Positions 24,937 to 34,518 are shown, counted from the first letter of the stretch. The stretch: 64,000 nucleotides of DNA from Flavonifractor sp052065355 (GCF_052065355.1 NZ_JBQHUF010000003.1:124001-188000); one strand, 5' to 3'. A program made the numbers and translations. Notes: generated from the sequence alone by a model not told the origin.

Positions 24937-26390
24937 AAAGCCTGTACAAACGGCAGTTTGCCCTGACGGCGGGGATGATTCTGATCTCCTTTGCCCTGCT
25001 GGGCACCGCCTTTTTCACCCTCTCCTATCAGTACACCATCCGCCAGACCAGAGACTCCATGGAGCGCAACGCCAATAACGTGGCAAATTTTACCTCCACT
25101 TCCCGTTCCCTGGGCGTAAGTGTGGAGGATGAGGTCTACATCGCCATGATCGCCACCATTGCCAAGATCTCCGACGCTGTGGTCATCATTACCGAGGCGG
25201 ACGGGGAATTGGTGGTGTCCACCGATGGGATCAACGTTAGAGGCTATCAGGACCTAGCAGGCAACTACCTGCCCCGGTCCATCGTCAACCAGGTGGCCCA
25301 GAGCGGCGGCTACACCGGTATGACCGACTTGGGCGGCTTTTTCTCAGAAAAGCGCTATGTGGCCGCCACACCCATTACGGTGAAGACCGTTGATTTTTCC
25401 AGCGGAAAAACGCAGCAGAATCTGGTGGGCGTGGCCTATGTGGCGGCGGAGGTCTCCAGCCTGACAGAGCTGTGGAGGGCCTTCACTTCTATTTTCTTCT
25501 TTACCGCCATTGTGGTGCTGTGCATCGCCTTCCTCACCAGCTCGGTGACTTCTCTGAGGCAGACCAGACCCCTGCAGGAGATCGCCGAGACCGCCCGGAA
25601 ATTCGGCCACGGGGAGTACGACGTGCGGGTCAAGGGCTATGAAGACCGGAAGGACGAGGTGGGTGAGCTTGCCGAGGCCTTCAACGCCATGGCCGACTCC
25701 ATCGCCAAGAGCGAGGAACGCAGGTCGGAGTTTGTGGCCAATATCTCCCATGAGCTTAAGACGCCCATGACCACCATCGCCGGGTTCTCCGACGGCATCC
25801 TGGATGGTACGATTACCCCGGACAAGGAGCGGGCTGCCCTTCAGACCATCTCCGCTGAGACTCGGCGGCTCTCCCGCCTGGTGCGGAGGATGCTGGACCT
25901 GTCCCGGCTCCAGTCGGCAGAAAACGTCACCGCTCAGGAGCAGTTCGACGTATCTGAGGTCATGCTGCGGGTGCTGGTGAGCCTGGAGACCAAGATCAAC
26001 TCCCGCCATCTGGATGTGGATACCCAGCTGCCCGACGATGCGGTGATGGTATGGGGTGACCCGGATGCCATCACCCAGGTGTGCTATAACCTGCTGGACA
26101 ATGCCATTAAGTTCTCCACAGAGGGGAGCACCATGGGAATCTCCATCACCACCAAGAGCGGCAAGGCCCATGTCTCCGTGCGCAATACAGGACAAACCAT
26201 TCCGCCTGACGAACTGGCCATGATTTTTGACCGGTTCCACAAGAGCGATAAATCCCGCAGCGTGGATCGGGAGGGTGTGGGCCTGGGCCTGTATATTGTC
26301 AAGACCATCCTGAACAATCACAAGGAAAACATCACTGTGACCAGCCAGGACGGCGTGACTGAATTTGTGTTCACGCTCACCCTGGCGTAA
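24933..26390 (+). CDS. Sensor histidine kinase (HAMP-containing)
   Basis: A 485-aa membrane kinase. The first membrane helix (FALTAGMILISFALLGTAFF) is followed by an extracytoplasmic sensor region of about 130 aa, a second helix (IFFFTAIVVLCIAFLTSS) and HAMP. HisKA carries phospho-acceptor His273 (VANISHELKTP), and the HATPase boxes are N (NLLDNAIKFS) and G (GVGLGLYIV). It partners with the overlapping response regulator upstream. The HtrA protease starts 9 bases after its stop, so a cell-envelope signal is plausible. The ligand is unknown. Confidence 0.92.
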   Translation: MKSLYKRQFALTAGMILISFALLGTAFFTLSYQYTIRQTRDSMERNANNVANFTSTSRSLGVSVEDEVYIAMIATIAKISDAVVIITEADGELVVSTDGINVRGYQDLAGNYLPRSIVNQVAQSGGYTGMTDLGGFFSEKRYVAATPITVKTVDFSSGKTQQNLVGVAYVAAEVSSLTELWRAFTSIFFFTAIVVLCIAFLTSSVTSLRQTRPLQEIAETARKFGHGEYDVRVKGYEDRKDEVGELAEAFNAMADSIAKSEERRSEFVANISHELKTPMTTIAGFSDGILDGTITPDKERAALQTISAETRRLSRLVRRMLDLSRLQSAENVTAQEQFDVSEVMLRVLVSLETKINSRHLDVDTQLPDDAVMVWGDPDAITQVCYNLLDNAIKFSTEGSTMGISITTKSGKAHVSVRNTGQTIPPDELAMIFDRFHKSDKSRSVDREGVGLGLYIVKTILNNHKENITVTSQDGVTEFVFTLTLA

Positions 26391-26399
26391 GGGGGAAGT

Positions 26400-27638
26400 A
26401 TGCGGGGCTACTATTACGATCAGGACGATCTGAGGCCGCCTGTCCGGCCTGCGCCGCCCGCCGCCCCGCCCCGCCGCCGCAGACGGCGGGGGGGCGGCAC
26501 GGCGGTGCTGCTGTTTATCTGCACCCTGTTGGTGCTGGTAGGAGGAACCGTGCTCCTGGGTGCCTGGGACGCCACCCGGCTGGAGAAGGTGGAGGTCCAG
26601 TTCCGGCAGGAGGAGCGTCAGCCCTGGACGGACCAAGAGGACCAGACGCCTGAGGGAGAGATTTCCGGCGAGACTACGGTGGAGCGGGCTCCAACCGGCG
26701 ATGGTACTACCCTCACCATCGTATCCACCGGCGGCGAGGAGCCTCACAGCTTTCAGGAGATCTATCAGGAAAACATCGACTCCATTGTCAGCATCCGGGG
26801 CACCTCCGACCTGGGACTCTACTTCGGTACCGGGGTCATCATGACGGAGAACGGATACGTTATCACCAACGCTCACGTCATCGAGGGCTGCAGTGAGGTG
26901 GAGGTAGTGCTCCAGGACGAGCGGGTGTTTCCTGCTCTGCTGGTAGGCAGCGATGTGCAGACCGATCTGGCAGTGCTGAAGATCGACGCCCAGGATCTGA
27001 AGCCGGCGGAGTTCGGCGATTCCGCCGCCCTCCAGGTAGGAGATACCGTGCTGGCCATCGGCAATCCCTTGGGAGAAGAGCTGCGGGGCACCATGACCGA
27101 CGGCATCATCTCCGCCATCAACCGGGACGTATATGTGGATGGCTACACCATGGTGCTTCTCCAGACCACCGCCGCTCTCAATTCCGGCAACTCCGGCGGC
27201 GCCCTCATCAACGACCGGGGCCAGGTGGTGGGCATTACCAACCTGAAGATGGAGTCCTACGACAGCACGGTAGAGGGGCTGGGCTTTGCCATCCCCACAG
27301 CCACGGTGAAAACTGTGGTGGATGAGCTGATCGCCCACGGGGTGGTCACCGGCCGGCCTACCATCGGCATCACGGTGCGGGCGGTAGCAGCTTACGACGG
27401 CTCGCCTGCCGGAGTGCGGGTGGAGTCTGTTCAGGCCGGCTCTGACGCAGATGGAAAGCTAGAGGTGGGCGACATCATCGTGGAGGCCAACGGGGTCTCC
27501 ATTGCCGCCACCGATGATCTGATGGCAGTCAAGGATGCGCTGCAGACAGGGGATATCCTCTCCCTGCGCCTCTGGCGGGAGGGAACCTGGCTGGAGCGGA
27601 ACGTAGCTCTGGTGGAACAGTATACATTGGAACCATAA
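26400..27638 (+). CDS. HtrA/DegP-like serine protease with PDZ domain
   Basis: Envelope quality-control protease, 412 aa. A short basic Pro/Arg cytoplasmic tail precedes one membrane anchor (TAVLLFICTLLVLVGGTVLL). The trypsin-like domain has catalytic His159 (NAHVIEG), Asp189 (TDLAVLKI) and Ser265 (NSGNSGGAL). One C-terminal PDZ domain closes the protein. It is in the same operon as the preceding two-component pair, as seen for other Firmicutes HtrA-regulating systems. All catalytic residues are intact. Confidence 0.93.
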   Translation: MRGYYYDQDDLRPPVRPAPPAAPPRRRRRRGGGTAVLLFICTLLVLVGGTVLLGAWDATRLEKVEVQFRQEERQPWTDQEDQTPEGEISGETTVERAPTGDGTTLTIVSTGGEEPHSFQEIYQENIDSIVSIRGTSDLGLYFGTGVIMTENGYVITNAHVIEGCSEVEVVLQDERVFPALLVGSDVQTDLAVLKIDAQDLKPAEFGDSAALQVGDTVLAIGNPLGEELRGTMTDGIISAINRDVYVDGYTMVLLQTTAALNSGNSGGALINDRGQVVGITNLKMESYDSTVEGLGFAIPTATVKTVVDELIAHGVVTGRPTIGITVRAVAAYDGSPAGVRVESVQAGSDADGKLEVGDIIVEANGVSIAATDDLMAVKDALQTGDILSLRLWREGTWLERNVALVEQYTLEP

Positions 27639-27642
27639 AAAA

Positions 27643-27667
27643 GGGGCGCCTCCGTTGGGAGGCGCCC
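27643..27667. terminator. Stem-loop downstream of htrA-type gene
   Basis: Perfect 10-bp GC stem (27644-27653 / 27658-27667) with loop GTTG directly after the protease gene. The T-run is on the minus-strand side only, so on the plus strand it would be a weak terminator or a 3'-end stabiliser. Confidence 0.55.
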
Positions 27668-27784
27668 AAATCCAGATGTCTGCGGGAGAATGGATCGTAC
27701 ACGCATATTGGATAAGCTGTATTCATAGAATAATATGAATTCCATAAAATGTCAATTAGAAGTTTTGTCGAAAGGCGCGGTCAT

Positions 27785-28936
27785 ATGATCATTTACAACG
27801 GAGTGGTTCATCCCATGGATGGGCCGATCATCCCCAGAGGCTATGTGGCCTTTGAGGGGGACAAGATCACGGCAGTAGGACCCATGGAGGAGCTGGAGCA
27901 CGAGCCTGAGGGCCTGGACGCCCAGGGCGGACATATCCTGCCCGGCTTCATCGACGCCCACTGTCACCTGGGGTTGTTTGGAGACTCCCTGGGTTTTGAG
28001 GCGGACGACGGCAACGAGTCTACCGATCCCTGCACCCCTCAGCTGCGGGCCATCGATGGGGTGAATCCTCTGGACCGCGGCTTTCAGGAGGCGCGGGAGG
28101 GGGGCGTGACCACGGTGCTCACCGGACCCGGATCGGCCAATCCCATTGCAGGACAGTTTCTGGCGCTGAAGACCAACGGACGTTGGGTGGACGAGATGGT
28201 GGTGAAGGCCCCGGCGGCCATGAAGTTTGCCCTGGGTGAGAATCCCAAGTCGGTGTATAACGACCGCAAGGAGACTCCGGTGACCCGGATGGCCACAGCG
28301 GCTATCATCCGGGAGAACCTGTCCAAGGCCCAGGAGTACCAGGACAAGCAGTCTAAGGCCGATGAAGATCCGGATACGGATATGCCGGACTACGACGCCA
28401 AGCTGGAGGCCCTTGTCCCGGTAGTGGAGGGAGAGGTGCCCGCCCACTTCCATGCCCACCGTGCGGACGACATCGCCACGGCGGTGCGGCTCAGCAAAGA
28501 GTTCGGCCTGGACTATGTCATCGTCCACGGCACCGAGGGATACAAGGTAGCCGAGCTGTTGGCTGCCGAGGGCGTACCGGTGATCACCGGACCTTGCCTT
28601 ACCGAACGCTCCAAACCGGAGCTGGTGGGCCAGACCCTGGAGAACCCGGCGCTGCTGGCCAAGGCGGGGGTCAAGGTGGCCATCTGCACCGATCATCCTG
28701 AAACCCCCATCCAGTATCTGCCCCTGTGCGCTGCCATGGCGGTGCGAGGCGGCATGGAGGAAGAAAAAGCTCTGGCAGCCATTACCTCTGCTGCGGCGGA
28801 GATCGCGGGGATTGATAAGCGAGTGGGTACCCTGACTCCCGGCAAGGATGCCGACGTTGTGGTTACCTACGGCCATCCCTTTGACTGGAATGGCCGTATT
28901 AAGGCAGTCTTTATCGACGGAAAACAGGTCCGATAA
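27785..28936 (+). CDS. Amidohydrolase family protein (imidazolonepropionase-like)
   Basis: A 383-aa metal-dependent hydrolase. The metal ligands appear as HCH in GFIDAHCHLG, HFHAHRADD and HGTEGYK, with the late catalytic Asp in ICTDHPETP. The C-terminal beta-sandwich closes with LTPGKDADVVVTYGHPFDW, typical of cytosolic amidohydrolases. No signal peptide. The ATG at 27785 is favoured by alignment of the beta-sandwich start (MIIYNGVVHPMDG); a longer frame to 27749 adds an atypical leader. The substrate is unknown and the gene stands alone between two hairpins. Confidence 0.85.
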   Translation: MIIYNGVVHPMDGPIIPRGYVAFEGDKITAVGPMEELEHEPEGLDAQGGHILPGFIDAHCHLGLFGDSLGFEADDGNESTDPCTPQLRAIDGVNPLDRGFQEAREGGVTTVLTGPGSANPIAGQFLALKTNGRWVDEMVVKAPAAMKFALGENPKSVYNDRKETPVTRMATAAIIRENLSKAQEYQDKQSKADEDPDTDMPDYDAKLEALVPVVEGEVPAHFHAHRADDIATAVRLSKEFGLDYVIVHGTEGYKVAELLAAEGVPVITGPCLTERSKPELVGQTLENPALLAKAGVKVAICTDHPETPIQYLPLCAAMAVRGGMEEEKALAAITSAAAEIAGIDKRVGTLTPGKDADVVVTYGHPFDWNGRIKAVFIDGKQVR

Positions 28937-28943
28937 TCAAATT

Positions 28944-28979
28944 AAGAAAGGACGCTGCTGTGTAGCAGCGTCCTTTCTT
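28944..28979. terminator. Bidirectional terminator-like stem-loop
   Basis: Perfect 16-bp inverted repeat (28944-28959 / 28964-28979) with loop GTGT between the convergent amidohydrolase and CstA genes. Confidence 0.8.
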
Positions 28980-28993
28980 GGTTGCAGCAGAAC

Positions 28994-30463
28994 TCAGCAG
29001 GCCTTGGCAGCAATATCGTTCTTGCCCAGGATCAGAATGCGCCAGATAAAAATAATCAGGAAGAGGGCGGCTGCCGCGATACCCACCGGGTAGGCGATGG
29101 AAGTGGACAGATTCAGACACTCGGGAGCCTGGAAGAAGTAGGTCACCGACACAGCGGACATAAAGGTGGCAGGAAGCGCGGCAATAAAGCAGGCCTTGGG
29201 CGGGAAACCATACTTATGCAGGAACACTGCACCGGTCCACAGTACGATCATGGCCAGAGTCTGGTTGGACCAGGAGAAGTAGCGCCACAGCACGTTCCAG
29301 GGCAGCGCCAGGGCGATAATGGCGCCTACCCCCAGCAGGGGGATGGACAGGGCAGCCCGAGGCCCGATCTTGGACTGGTCAATGTGGAACCAGTCGGCGA
29401 TGGTGAGCCGTGCGGCCCGATAAGCGGTATCGCCGGAAGTGATGGGGCAGGCAATGACGCCGATGATGGCCAGAACGCCGCCCACAGTGCCCAGAAGGCC
29501 GGTGGAGATCTGGAAAACGGCCTCACCGGAGCCCTCGGCCGAGATTACATTGCTCAGCCCAGTCATACCGTCCAGCAGAGAACCATGGTTTGTGTAGAAG
29601 GTGACGCCGGCGGCGGCCCAGATCAGGGCGATGATGCCCTCGGCTACCATAGCGCCGTAGAAAATGGTACGGCCCTGCTTCTCGCTGGTAATGCACCGGG
29701 CCATCATGGGGGACTGGGTGGCGTGGAAGCCGGAGATGGCGCCGCAGGCAACGGTGACGAACATCATGGACCACTTGGGCAGCCCGTCGGGGTGGACGGT
29801 GGTCAGGTTAGCCAGCGTAATCTCCGGCATATCACCGGCCATCTGGGTCAGGATGCCGCCGCCGATACCCAAAGCCATAACGATCAGGCAGATGCCGAAC
29901 ACAGGATAGAGCTTGCCGATGATCTTGTCGATAGGCAGGAACGTAGCCACCAGATAGTAGAGCATGATGACCACCAGCCAGAACATGGTGCCGAAGGCCT
30001 CAGGGGTGAGCTTAGCCAGCAGGTCGGCGGGACCCACGGAGAAGTTGACGCCTACCATCACCAGCAGCACCACGGAGAATATCCGCATGATGAAGGTGAT
30101 GACCTTGCCCATGTAGAGGCCTACCACCTCGGAAATAGACTTGCCGTCGTTGCGCTCACTCATCATGCCGGAGAGGAAGTCGTGAACGCCGCCGCCCAGG
30201 ATTGTGCCCAATACGATCCAAAGGTACACAGATGGTCCCCAGCAGGCGCCGGACAGAGCGCCGTAGATGGGCCCCAGACCGGCAATGTTCAGCAGCTGAA
30301 CCAGGAAAATACGCCAGGTTTTCATGGGTACATAGTCCACGCCATCGGGATGCGCCACCGCGGGCGTGGGCCGGTCGTCGATGCGGAAGATCTTTTCCAC
30401 CAGCTTACTGTAGGTGAAAAAGCCCACGATCAACAGGATCAGGCACGCGAAGAATGAGAGCAT
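28994..30463 (-). CDS. cstA: Carbon starvation protein CstA (peptide/pyruvate transporter family)
   Basis: A 489-aa protein with many membrane helices. CstA landmarks include GLGPIYGALSGACWGPSVYLW, GGGVHDFLSGMMSERNDGKS and SGFHATQSPMMARC, with the C-terminal SFAWSNQTLAMIVLWTG-like segment (FSWSNQTLAM here). CstA/BtsT proteins import peptides or pyruvate when carbon is scarce. At under 500 aa it is the shorter, single-CstA form common in Clostridia. The start has CTGGAGGACTG before ATG. Confidence 0.88.
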   Translation of the reverse strand: MLSFFACLILLIVGFFTYSKLVEKIFRIDDRPTPAVAHPDGVDYVPMKTWRIFLVQLLNIAGLGPIYGALSGACWGPSVYLWIVLGTILGGGVHDFLSGMMSERNDGKSISEVVGLYMGKVITFIMRIFSVVLLVMVGVNFSVGPADLLAKLTPEAFGTMFWLVVIMLYYLVATFLPIDKIIGKLYPVFGICLIVMALGIGGGILTQMAGDMPEITLANLTTVHPDGLPKWSMMFVTVACGAISGFHATQSPMMARCITSEKQGRTIFYGAMVAEGIIALIWAAAGVTFYTNHGSLLDGMTGLSNVISAEGSGEAVFQISTGLLGTVGGVLAIIGVIACPITSGDTAYRAARLTIADWFHIDQSKIGPRAALSIPLLGVGAIIALALPWNVLWRYFSWSNQTLAMIVLWTGAVFLHKYGFPPKACFIAALPATFMSAVSVTYFFQAPECLNLSTSIAYPVGIAAAALFLIIFIWRILILGKNDIAAKAC

Positions 30464-30557
30464 AAAAGTCAGTCCTCCAGAAGGTTCCCGGGCATGTGCG
30501 GGGGAATCGGTTTTACCAGTGGAATATGGGCCCTGATATCCTACCGGAAGCGTCTAC

Positions 30558-30585
30558 ATTATAGGTCTGTGCCTTGAAAAGTCAA
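30558..30585 (-). promoter_or_regulatory. Sigma-A promoter for cstA
   Basis: On the minus strand TTGACT (30585-30580), 16-bp spacer and a perfect TATAAT (30563-30558), giving a leader of about 90 nt. Confidence 0.6.
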
Positions 30586-30627
30586 GAGGGGAAACGAACA
30601 AATTGAAAAAATATTTTTGGCCCTTCG

Positions 30628-30656
30628 TTGTCAGTGAAAATGGGCTATGCTATACT
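30628..30656 (+). promoter_or_regulatory. Sigma-A promoter for the nucleotidyltransferase gene
   Basis: TTGTCA (30628-30633), 17-bp spacer, TATACT (30651-30656), 33 bases before the ATG. Confidence 0.6.
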
Positions 30657-30689
30657 GACAGGGAAAGGCAATCCAAAAGGAGGATGACC

Positions 30690-31436
30690 ATGGAATATCA
30701 TGTAAAAGCGGCAGTACTGGCCGCCGGAAAGGGTACCAGACTGCGTACGGAAGGCATCGATCTGCCCAAGGTGCTGCGGCAGGCGGCGGGACGGTCCCTG
30801 CTGGGTTATGTGCTGGAGGAGCTGTCCTTCCTGGACAAGAAGGACGTGGTCCTGGTAGTGGGCTACGAGCGGGAAAAAGTGGTTGCGGCCTTCCCCGACT
30901 ACCCTCACGCCGTGCAGGAGCCCCAGAAGGGCACCGGCCACGCGGTGCAGTGTGCCCGGGAGGCTCTGGGCCAGTTTGACGGAGACATTCTGGTGTGCTA
31001 CGGCGACATGCCCCTCATGCGCCGGGCCACCTATGAGTCCCTGATCCGCACCCACCGGGAGGAGGGTAACCAGTGTACGCTGCTCTCCGCTGTGTCTGAC
31101 GAGGAGCTGCCCTACGGCCGCATTGTCCGGGACAAGAACGGGACCTTTACCCACATTGTGGAGGACAAGGACTGCACCCCCGAGGAAAAGGCCATTCGGG
31201 AGCTGAATGTGGGTGTATATGTTTTCCAGGCAGCGGCCCTGTGGGAAGCGATCGACCAGCTTAAGCCCAACAATGCCCAGGGTGAGTACTATCTCACCGA
31301 CGCCCCGGCCTATATTCTGGCCAAGGGCGGGAAGGTAAACGCCTGCCCAACCTGCACCCCTCAGGAAATGCTGGGTGTGAACACGGTGGAGCAGCTGGAG
31401 CAGGTGGAGCGCATCGTACAGGCCGGCCAGGACTGA
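30690..31436 (+). CDS. Sugar-phosphate nucleotidyltransferase (GlmU N-domain type)
   Basis: A 248-aa NTP transferase with the pyrophosphorylase signature AAVLAAGKGTRLRT, the uridylyl-binding PQKGTGHAVQCA and the metal site YGDMPLM. These match the N-terminal half of GlmU, which makes UDP-GlcNAc. The left-handed beta-helix acetyltransferase half is absent, so this is a one-domain version. Either it relies on a separate acetyltransferase or it serves another sugar phosphate. Start at 30690, six bases after AAGGAGG. It lies 14 bases before the NYN-LOTUS gene. Confidence 0.85.
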   Translation: MEYHVKAAVLAAGKGTRLRTEGIDLPKVLRQAAGRSLLGYVLEELSFLDKKDVVLVVGYEREKVVAAFPDYPHAVQEPQKGTGHAVQCAREALGQFDGDILVCYGDMPLMRRATYESLIRTHREEGNQCTLLSAVSDEELPYGRIVRDKNGTFTHIVEDKDCTPEEKAIRELNVGVYVFQAAALWEAIDQLKPNNAQGEYYLTDAPAYILAKGGKVNACPTCTPQEMLGVNTVEQLEQVERIVQAGQD

Positions 31437-31450
31437 ACGGAGGAAAGCAT

Positions 31451-32281
31451 ATGGCGGAACAGAAGGACCTGCGCCTGGCGGTGCTCATTGACGCGGACAA
31501 CGCGCCCCGCTCCGCCATCGGCGATGTGATGGCGGAGGTGGCGGTATACGGCACACCCACCATCAAGCGCATCTACGGCGACTGGACCACGCCTAACCTG
31601 GCCTCCTGGAAGCCGCTGCTGCTGGAAAATGCCATCACGCCGGTACAGCAGTACGGCTATACCACTGGGAAAAACTCTACCGACTCGGCCATGATCATCG
31701 ACGCCATGGATATCCTTTACACCGGTCAGGTGGATGGCTTTGTGCTGGTAAGCAGCGACAGTGACTTCACCCGCCTGGCTATCCGCCTGCGGGAGGCGGG
31801 GAAAAAGGTGTACGGCATGGGGGAGCGGAAGACTCCCAACCCCTTCATCGTGGCCTGTGACAAGTTCGTGTATATCGAGGTCATCCGTTCCGCCGCGGCA
31901 GAAAAGGCACGGGCGGAGGAGATCAAACCGGAGGAGCCCAGACTGGAGAAGCAGGTCAAAGCCAAAAAGCCCGCCAAGAAGAAGGAAGAAACTCCGACTC
32001 CTGTGCCCGAACCGCCGGAGCCGGAATCCAAAGTGCCCCGGGCAGTGGTGGAGCTGATTGCCGATGCGGTAGAGACTATGGCCGACGAGGACGGCTACGC
32101 CTTCATGGGAGATCTGGGCAATCTGCTGGTGAAGAAGCAGCCCGATTTCGATCCCCGGAACTTTGGCTTTTCCAAACTGACCCAGTTGGTGCGCTATCTG
32201 CCCCGGTTTGAGGTGGATGTGCGCCAGACCAGCCTGCCCCATGTTAAGCACATCTATGTGCGGGATAAGGCGCGAAAGTAG
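31451..32281 (+). CDS. NYN (PIN-like) nuclease-fold protein with C-terminal LOTUS/OST-HTH domain
   Basis: The 276-aa protein begins with an NYN domain (LAVLIDADNAPRS, DWTTPNL, LVSSDSDFTRLA, YGMGERKTP) that conserves the acidic metal-binding residues of this RNase fold. A Lys/Pro/Glu linker follows. The C-terminal helix-turn-helix (FMGDLGNLLVKKQPDFDPRN ... LTQLVRYL) fits the LOTUS/OST-HTH type that binds RNA or G-quadruplexes. RNA cleavage or binding is the likely role. It is probably cotranscribed with the preceding nucleotidyltransferase. Confidence 0.85.
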   Translation: MAEQKDLRLAVLIDADNAPRSAIGDVMAEVAVYGTPTIKRIYGDWTTPNLASWKPLLLENAITPVQQYGYTTGKNSTDSAMIIDAMDILYTGQVDGFVLVSSDSDFTRLAIRLREAGKKVYGMGERKTPNPFIVACDKFVYIEVIRSAAAEKARAEEIKPEEPRLEKQVKAKKPAKKKEETPTPVPEPPEPESKVPRAVVELIADAVETMADEDGYAFMGDLGNLLVKKQPDFDPRNFGFSKLTQLVRYLPRFEVDVRQTSLPHVKHIYVRDKARK

Positions 32282-32290
32282 CAGAAAAGG

Positions 32291-32324
32291 AAGCCCCGCC
32301 GTCCAATAGACGGCGGGGCTTTTT
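32291..32324. terminator. Intrinsic terminator between convergent genes
   Basis: Perfect 13-bp GC stem with loop CAATA and a T-tract, after the NYN gene and facing the end of the wal cluster. Confidence 0.88.
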
Positions 32325-32334
32325 ACGTTTTCGT

Positions 32335-33159
32335 TCAGGATTCTGATGTGACAGTGCCGGTGACGGCATCCACATAATAGGCGCCGGTGTCGGTGAGGAT
32401 ACGCCATACCGGCGTGAGCTGCACCGAACGGCCGCTGCCGACAGTCAGATATCCGGGCGTCATGGCTTCAATTCGGCTGCAAACTGAGCCGCCCTCACTG
32501 ACGCTGGACAAAAACCGCATCAGAATGGTGGGCGTGGAGAGCAGCGCCTGGGTGCTGCTGCTGTCTACCGTGCCTGCAAGACGGCTGCCTTCCATGGAAG
32601 TTAGCACCTGATCCTCCCAGACCAGAGTGACCGAACAGGAAAAGATGGGAGAATCCTCCCACTCCTGAAGATAGGTGAGTGTAGTGGTGCTGTCCTTGGT
32701 GACCGACTGATCCAGAATGCCGGTAAATCCGATCTGTTCCAGGCAGGACTGGGAGGCCTCACTCAGGGTCTCTCCCGCGGAACACCGCCATCGGTCCTGT
32801 ACAAAGGATACGGCGAAGGAACCGTTCATAGAGAACTCCGCCGTGCCGATCTGGCTGGTATAGCTGGGGCGCACCTCGCTCTCACCGGTCTGGGTCACGT
32901 CACCCAGCAGAGTTTGGGCCATGCTGTGCTCACTCTCCCGGTCTCGGGCGACAGTAAGGGTGGGCAGGTCGATGTCCTTGGGCACCTGCTCCAGCCCAAA
33001 TTCAATGCCGCCCCGCTCCAGGACCTGGATGGCGGCCTGACGGGTTTCATCCTCGTAAAGCGCCCCGCGACCGGCCCGCATGCCTACCAGCAGCAGGAGG
33101 AACGCATTGACTCCTACCAGCATCAGCAGGATGATGGTTTTGATTTTAGACCATTCCAT
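32335..33159 (-). CDS. yycI: YycI-like regulator of WalK
   Basis: A 274-aa protein with a short cytoplasmic tail, one membrane helix (TIILLMLVGVNAFLLLLVG) and an extracytoplasmic domain with repeated beta-strands. The N-terminal pattern MEWSKIKTIILLMLVGVNAFL is the YycI hallmark. In Bacillus, YycI and YycH bind WalK in the membrane and tune it. It is the last gene of the walR-walK-yycH-yycI cluster. The sequence is diverged, so the name rests partly on context. Confidence 0.75.
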   Translation of the reverse strand: MEWSKIKTIILLMLVGVNAFLLLLVGMRAGRGALYEDETRQAAIQVLERGGIEFGLEQVPKDIDLPTLTVARDRESEHSMAQTLLGDVTQTGESEVRPSYTSQIGTAEFSMNGSFAVSFVQDRWRCSAGETLSEASQSCLEQIGFTGILDQSVTKDSTTTLTYLQEWEDSPIFSCSVTLVWEDQVLTSMEGSRLAGTVDSSSTQALLSTPTILMRFLSSVSEGGSVCSRIEAMTPGYLTVGSGRSVQLTPVWRILTDTGAYYVDAVTGTVTSES

Positions 33160-33171
33160 AATGCCTCCCGC

Positions 33172-34518
33172 TTATCTGGCGATCCAGCCGGCCTGGACGG
33201 AGTCTCCGCCGGCGTCACTGTAACACAGGACCAGTTCCCGGCCCTCCGGATCCAAAGCCTCCAGCGCCGCGGCAGCCTGAAGCTCCCGCATTACCAGATT
33301 GGTCTGCCCGGTCTCCTCATAGGTGCGGAAGTACAGCGCGTAGTCTGTGATCTGGCCTGCCTGGACAATAAACTCGGCGGCGCAGGCGCTGTCGGGCAGA
33401 GATACCTCCGCCCCATTCAAACTATAACCATAGCATACCTGTATGCTCCCGTCCGCCAGGTTCTCCACGCCCATCAAATACAGCCGGGCGTCTCCGCACC
33501 AGCGGCCAACAGTGTCCGCGGCCAGCCGCCAGGTGGCTTCGATCAGGGCAAGTACGCCGCCGTCCTCCGGAATGGGATAGCGGAAGGAATCGCTGTCGCC
33601 GGCATGATAGACTGCGGTGCCGTCCCGACTGATCTCCAGTGTTTCCCGCCCCTCCCGGATCCGGATGCCGTTGGCTACCGGATAGACCGAATTGCTCTGG
33701 GGCTGGAAGGATACAGCCTGCTGCAGTTCGCTCACCATGGTGTCGTCGACCTCACCCAGAGGGTTGGATGCGTGATAGACCGGCGGATGGAGTGCACTGG
33801 CTGAGAGCAGAACATAGGGATCCAGCCCCTCGTAGCCGCTTTCTTCCTCCTGTTCAAAGACAAAAGAGGCACCGTTGCTGCCATAGCCGGAGACAAGAAC
33901 GTCCATGTGGCCCTGATAGACCACTGTGGTGACGCAGGCATAATACAGGCCGTCAGATTCATTATGATAGTATAGGCACACCTGGCCATCCTCGTTCAAT
34001 GCCACCGCCATTTGACGGGCGGAATGTGTGAGGGCGGGATTGACGCCCCCTTCGCCCAGCCAGGCATACAGTGCATCCAGAGGGAACGTGCCGAGAAAAT
34101 CAAACCATACGCCGGGGGCCTGGAGGGCTTGGCGCCACACTGACTCCGACACCTCCTGGGGCGCGGAAGCTCCGGCCAAACCCTCGGTAAGCAGGATGAC
34201 GAGTTCATCGAACATCTGGTCAGTCTGCTGGGTATCGTACTGAGAGGCAAAACGGTCTACCCCGTCACATACGGCGATGCGCACCGGTCTTGGTGTAATG
34301 GAAGTCTGACCAGGGGTAAAGGGATCCGCTTCGGCCTGTTCCGGCTGCCTTCCAAACAGCGAGAGCACGCCCTGGAGCGGCGCCCAGGATACTTTGCTGT
34401 AGTCCAGGCTGAGCAGTGCCAGGTAGATGGCCGACAGGGACAGCAGTACGATCAGCACGCTTTTGAGGGTCTCTATACCCCGCCGGTGCCGGCGGCGGGC
34501 CCGCTTATTCCCGTCCAT
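33172..34518 (-). CDS. yycH: YycH-like regulator of WalK
   Basis: A 448-aa protein with a basic cytoplasmic tail, one membrane helix (LKSVLIVLLSLSAIYLALLS) and a large extracytoplasmic region. It overlaps walK by 14 bases and is followed 12 bases later by yycI. The order and topology match YycH, although the sequence is diverged. Expected role: modulation of WalK kinase activity at the membrane. Confidence 0.7.
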   Translation of the reverse strand: MDGNKRARRRHRRGIETLKSVLIVLLSLSAIYLALLSLDYSKVSWAPLQGVLSLFGRQPEQAEADPFTPGQTSITPRPVRIAVCDGVDRFASQYDTQQTDQMFDELVILLTEGLAGASAPQEVSESVWRQALQAPGVWFDFLGTFPLDALYAWLGEGGVNPALTHSARQMAVALNEDGQVCLYYHNESDGLYYACVTTVVYQGHMDVLVSGYGSNGASFVFEQEEESGYEGLDPYVLLSASALHPPVYHASNPLGEVDDTMVSELQQAVSFQPQSNSVYPVANGIRIREGRETLEISRDGTAVYHAGDSDSFRYPIPEDGGVLALIEATWRLAADTVGRWCGDARLYLMGVENLADGSIQVCYGYSLNGAEVSLPDSACAAEFIVQAGQITDYALYFRTYEETGQTNLVMRELQAAAALEALDPEGRELVLCYSDAGGDSVQAGWIAR

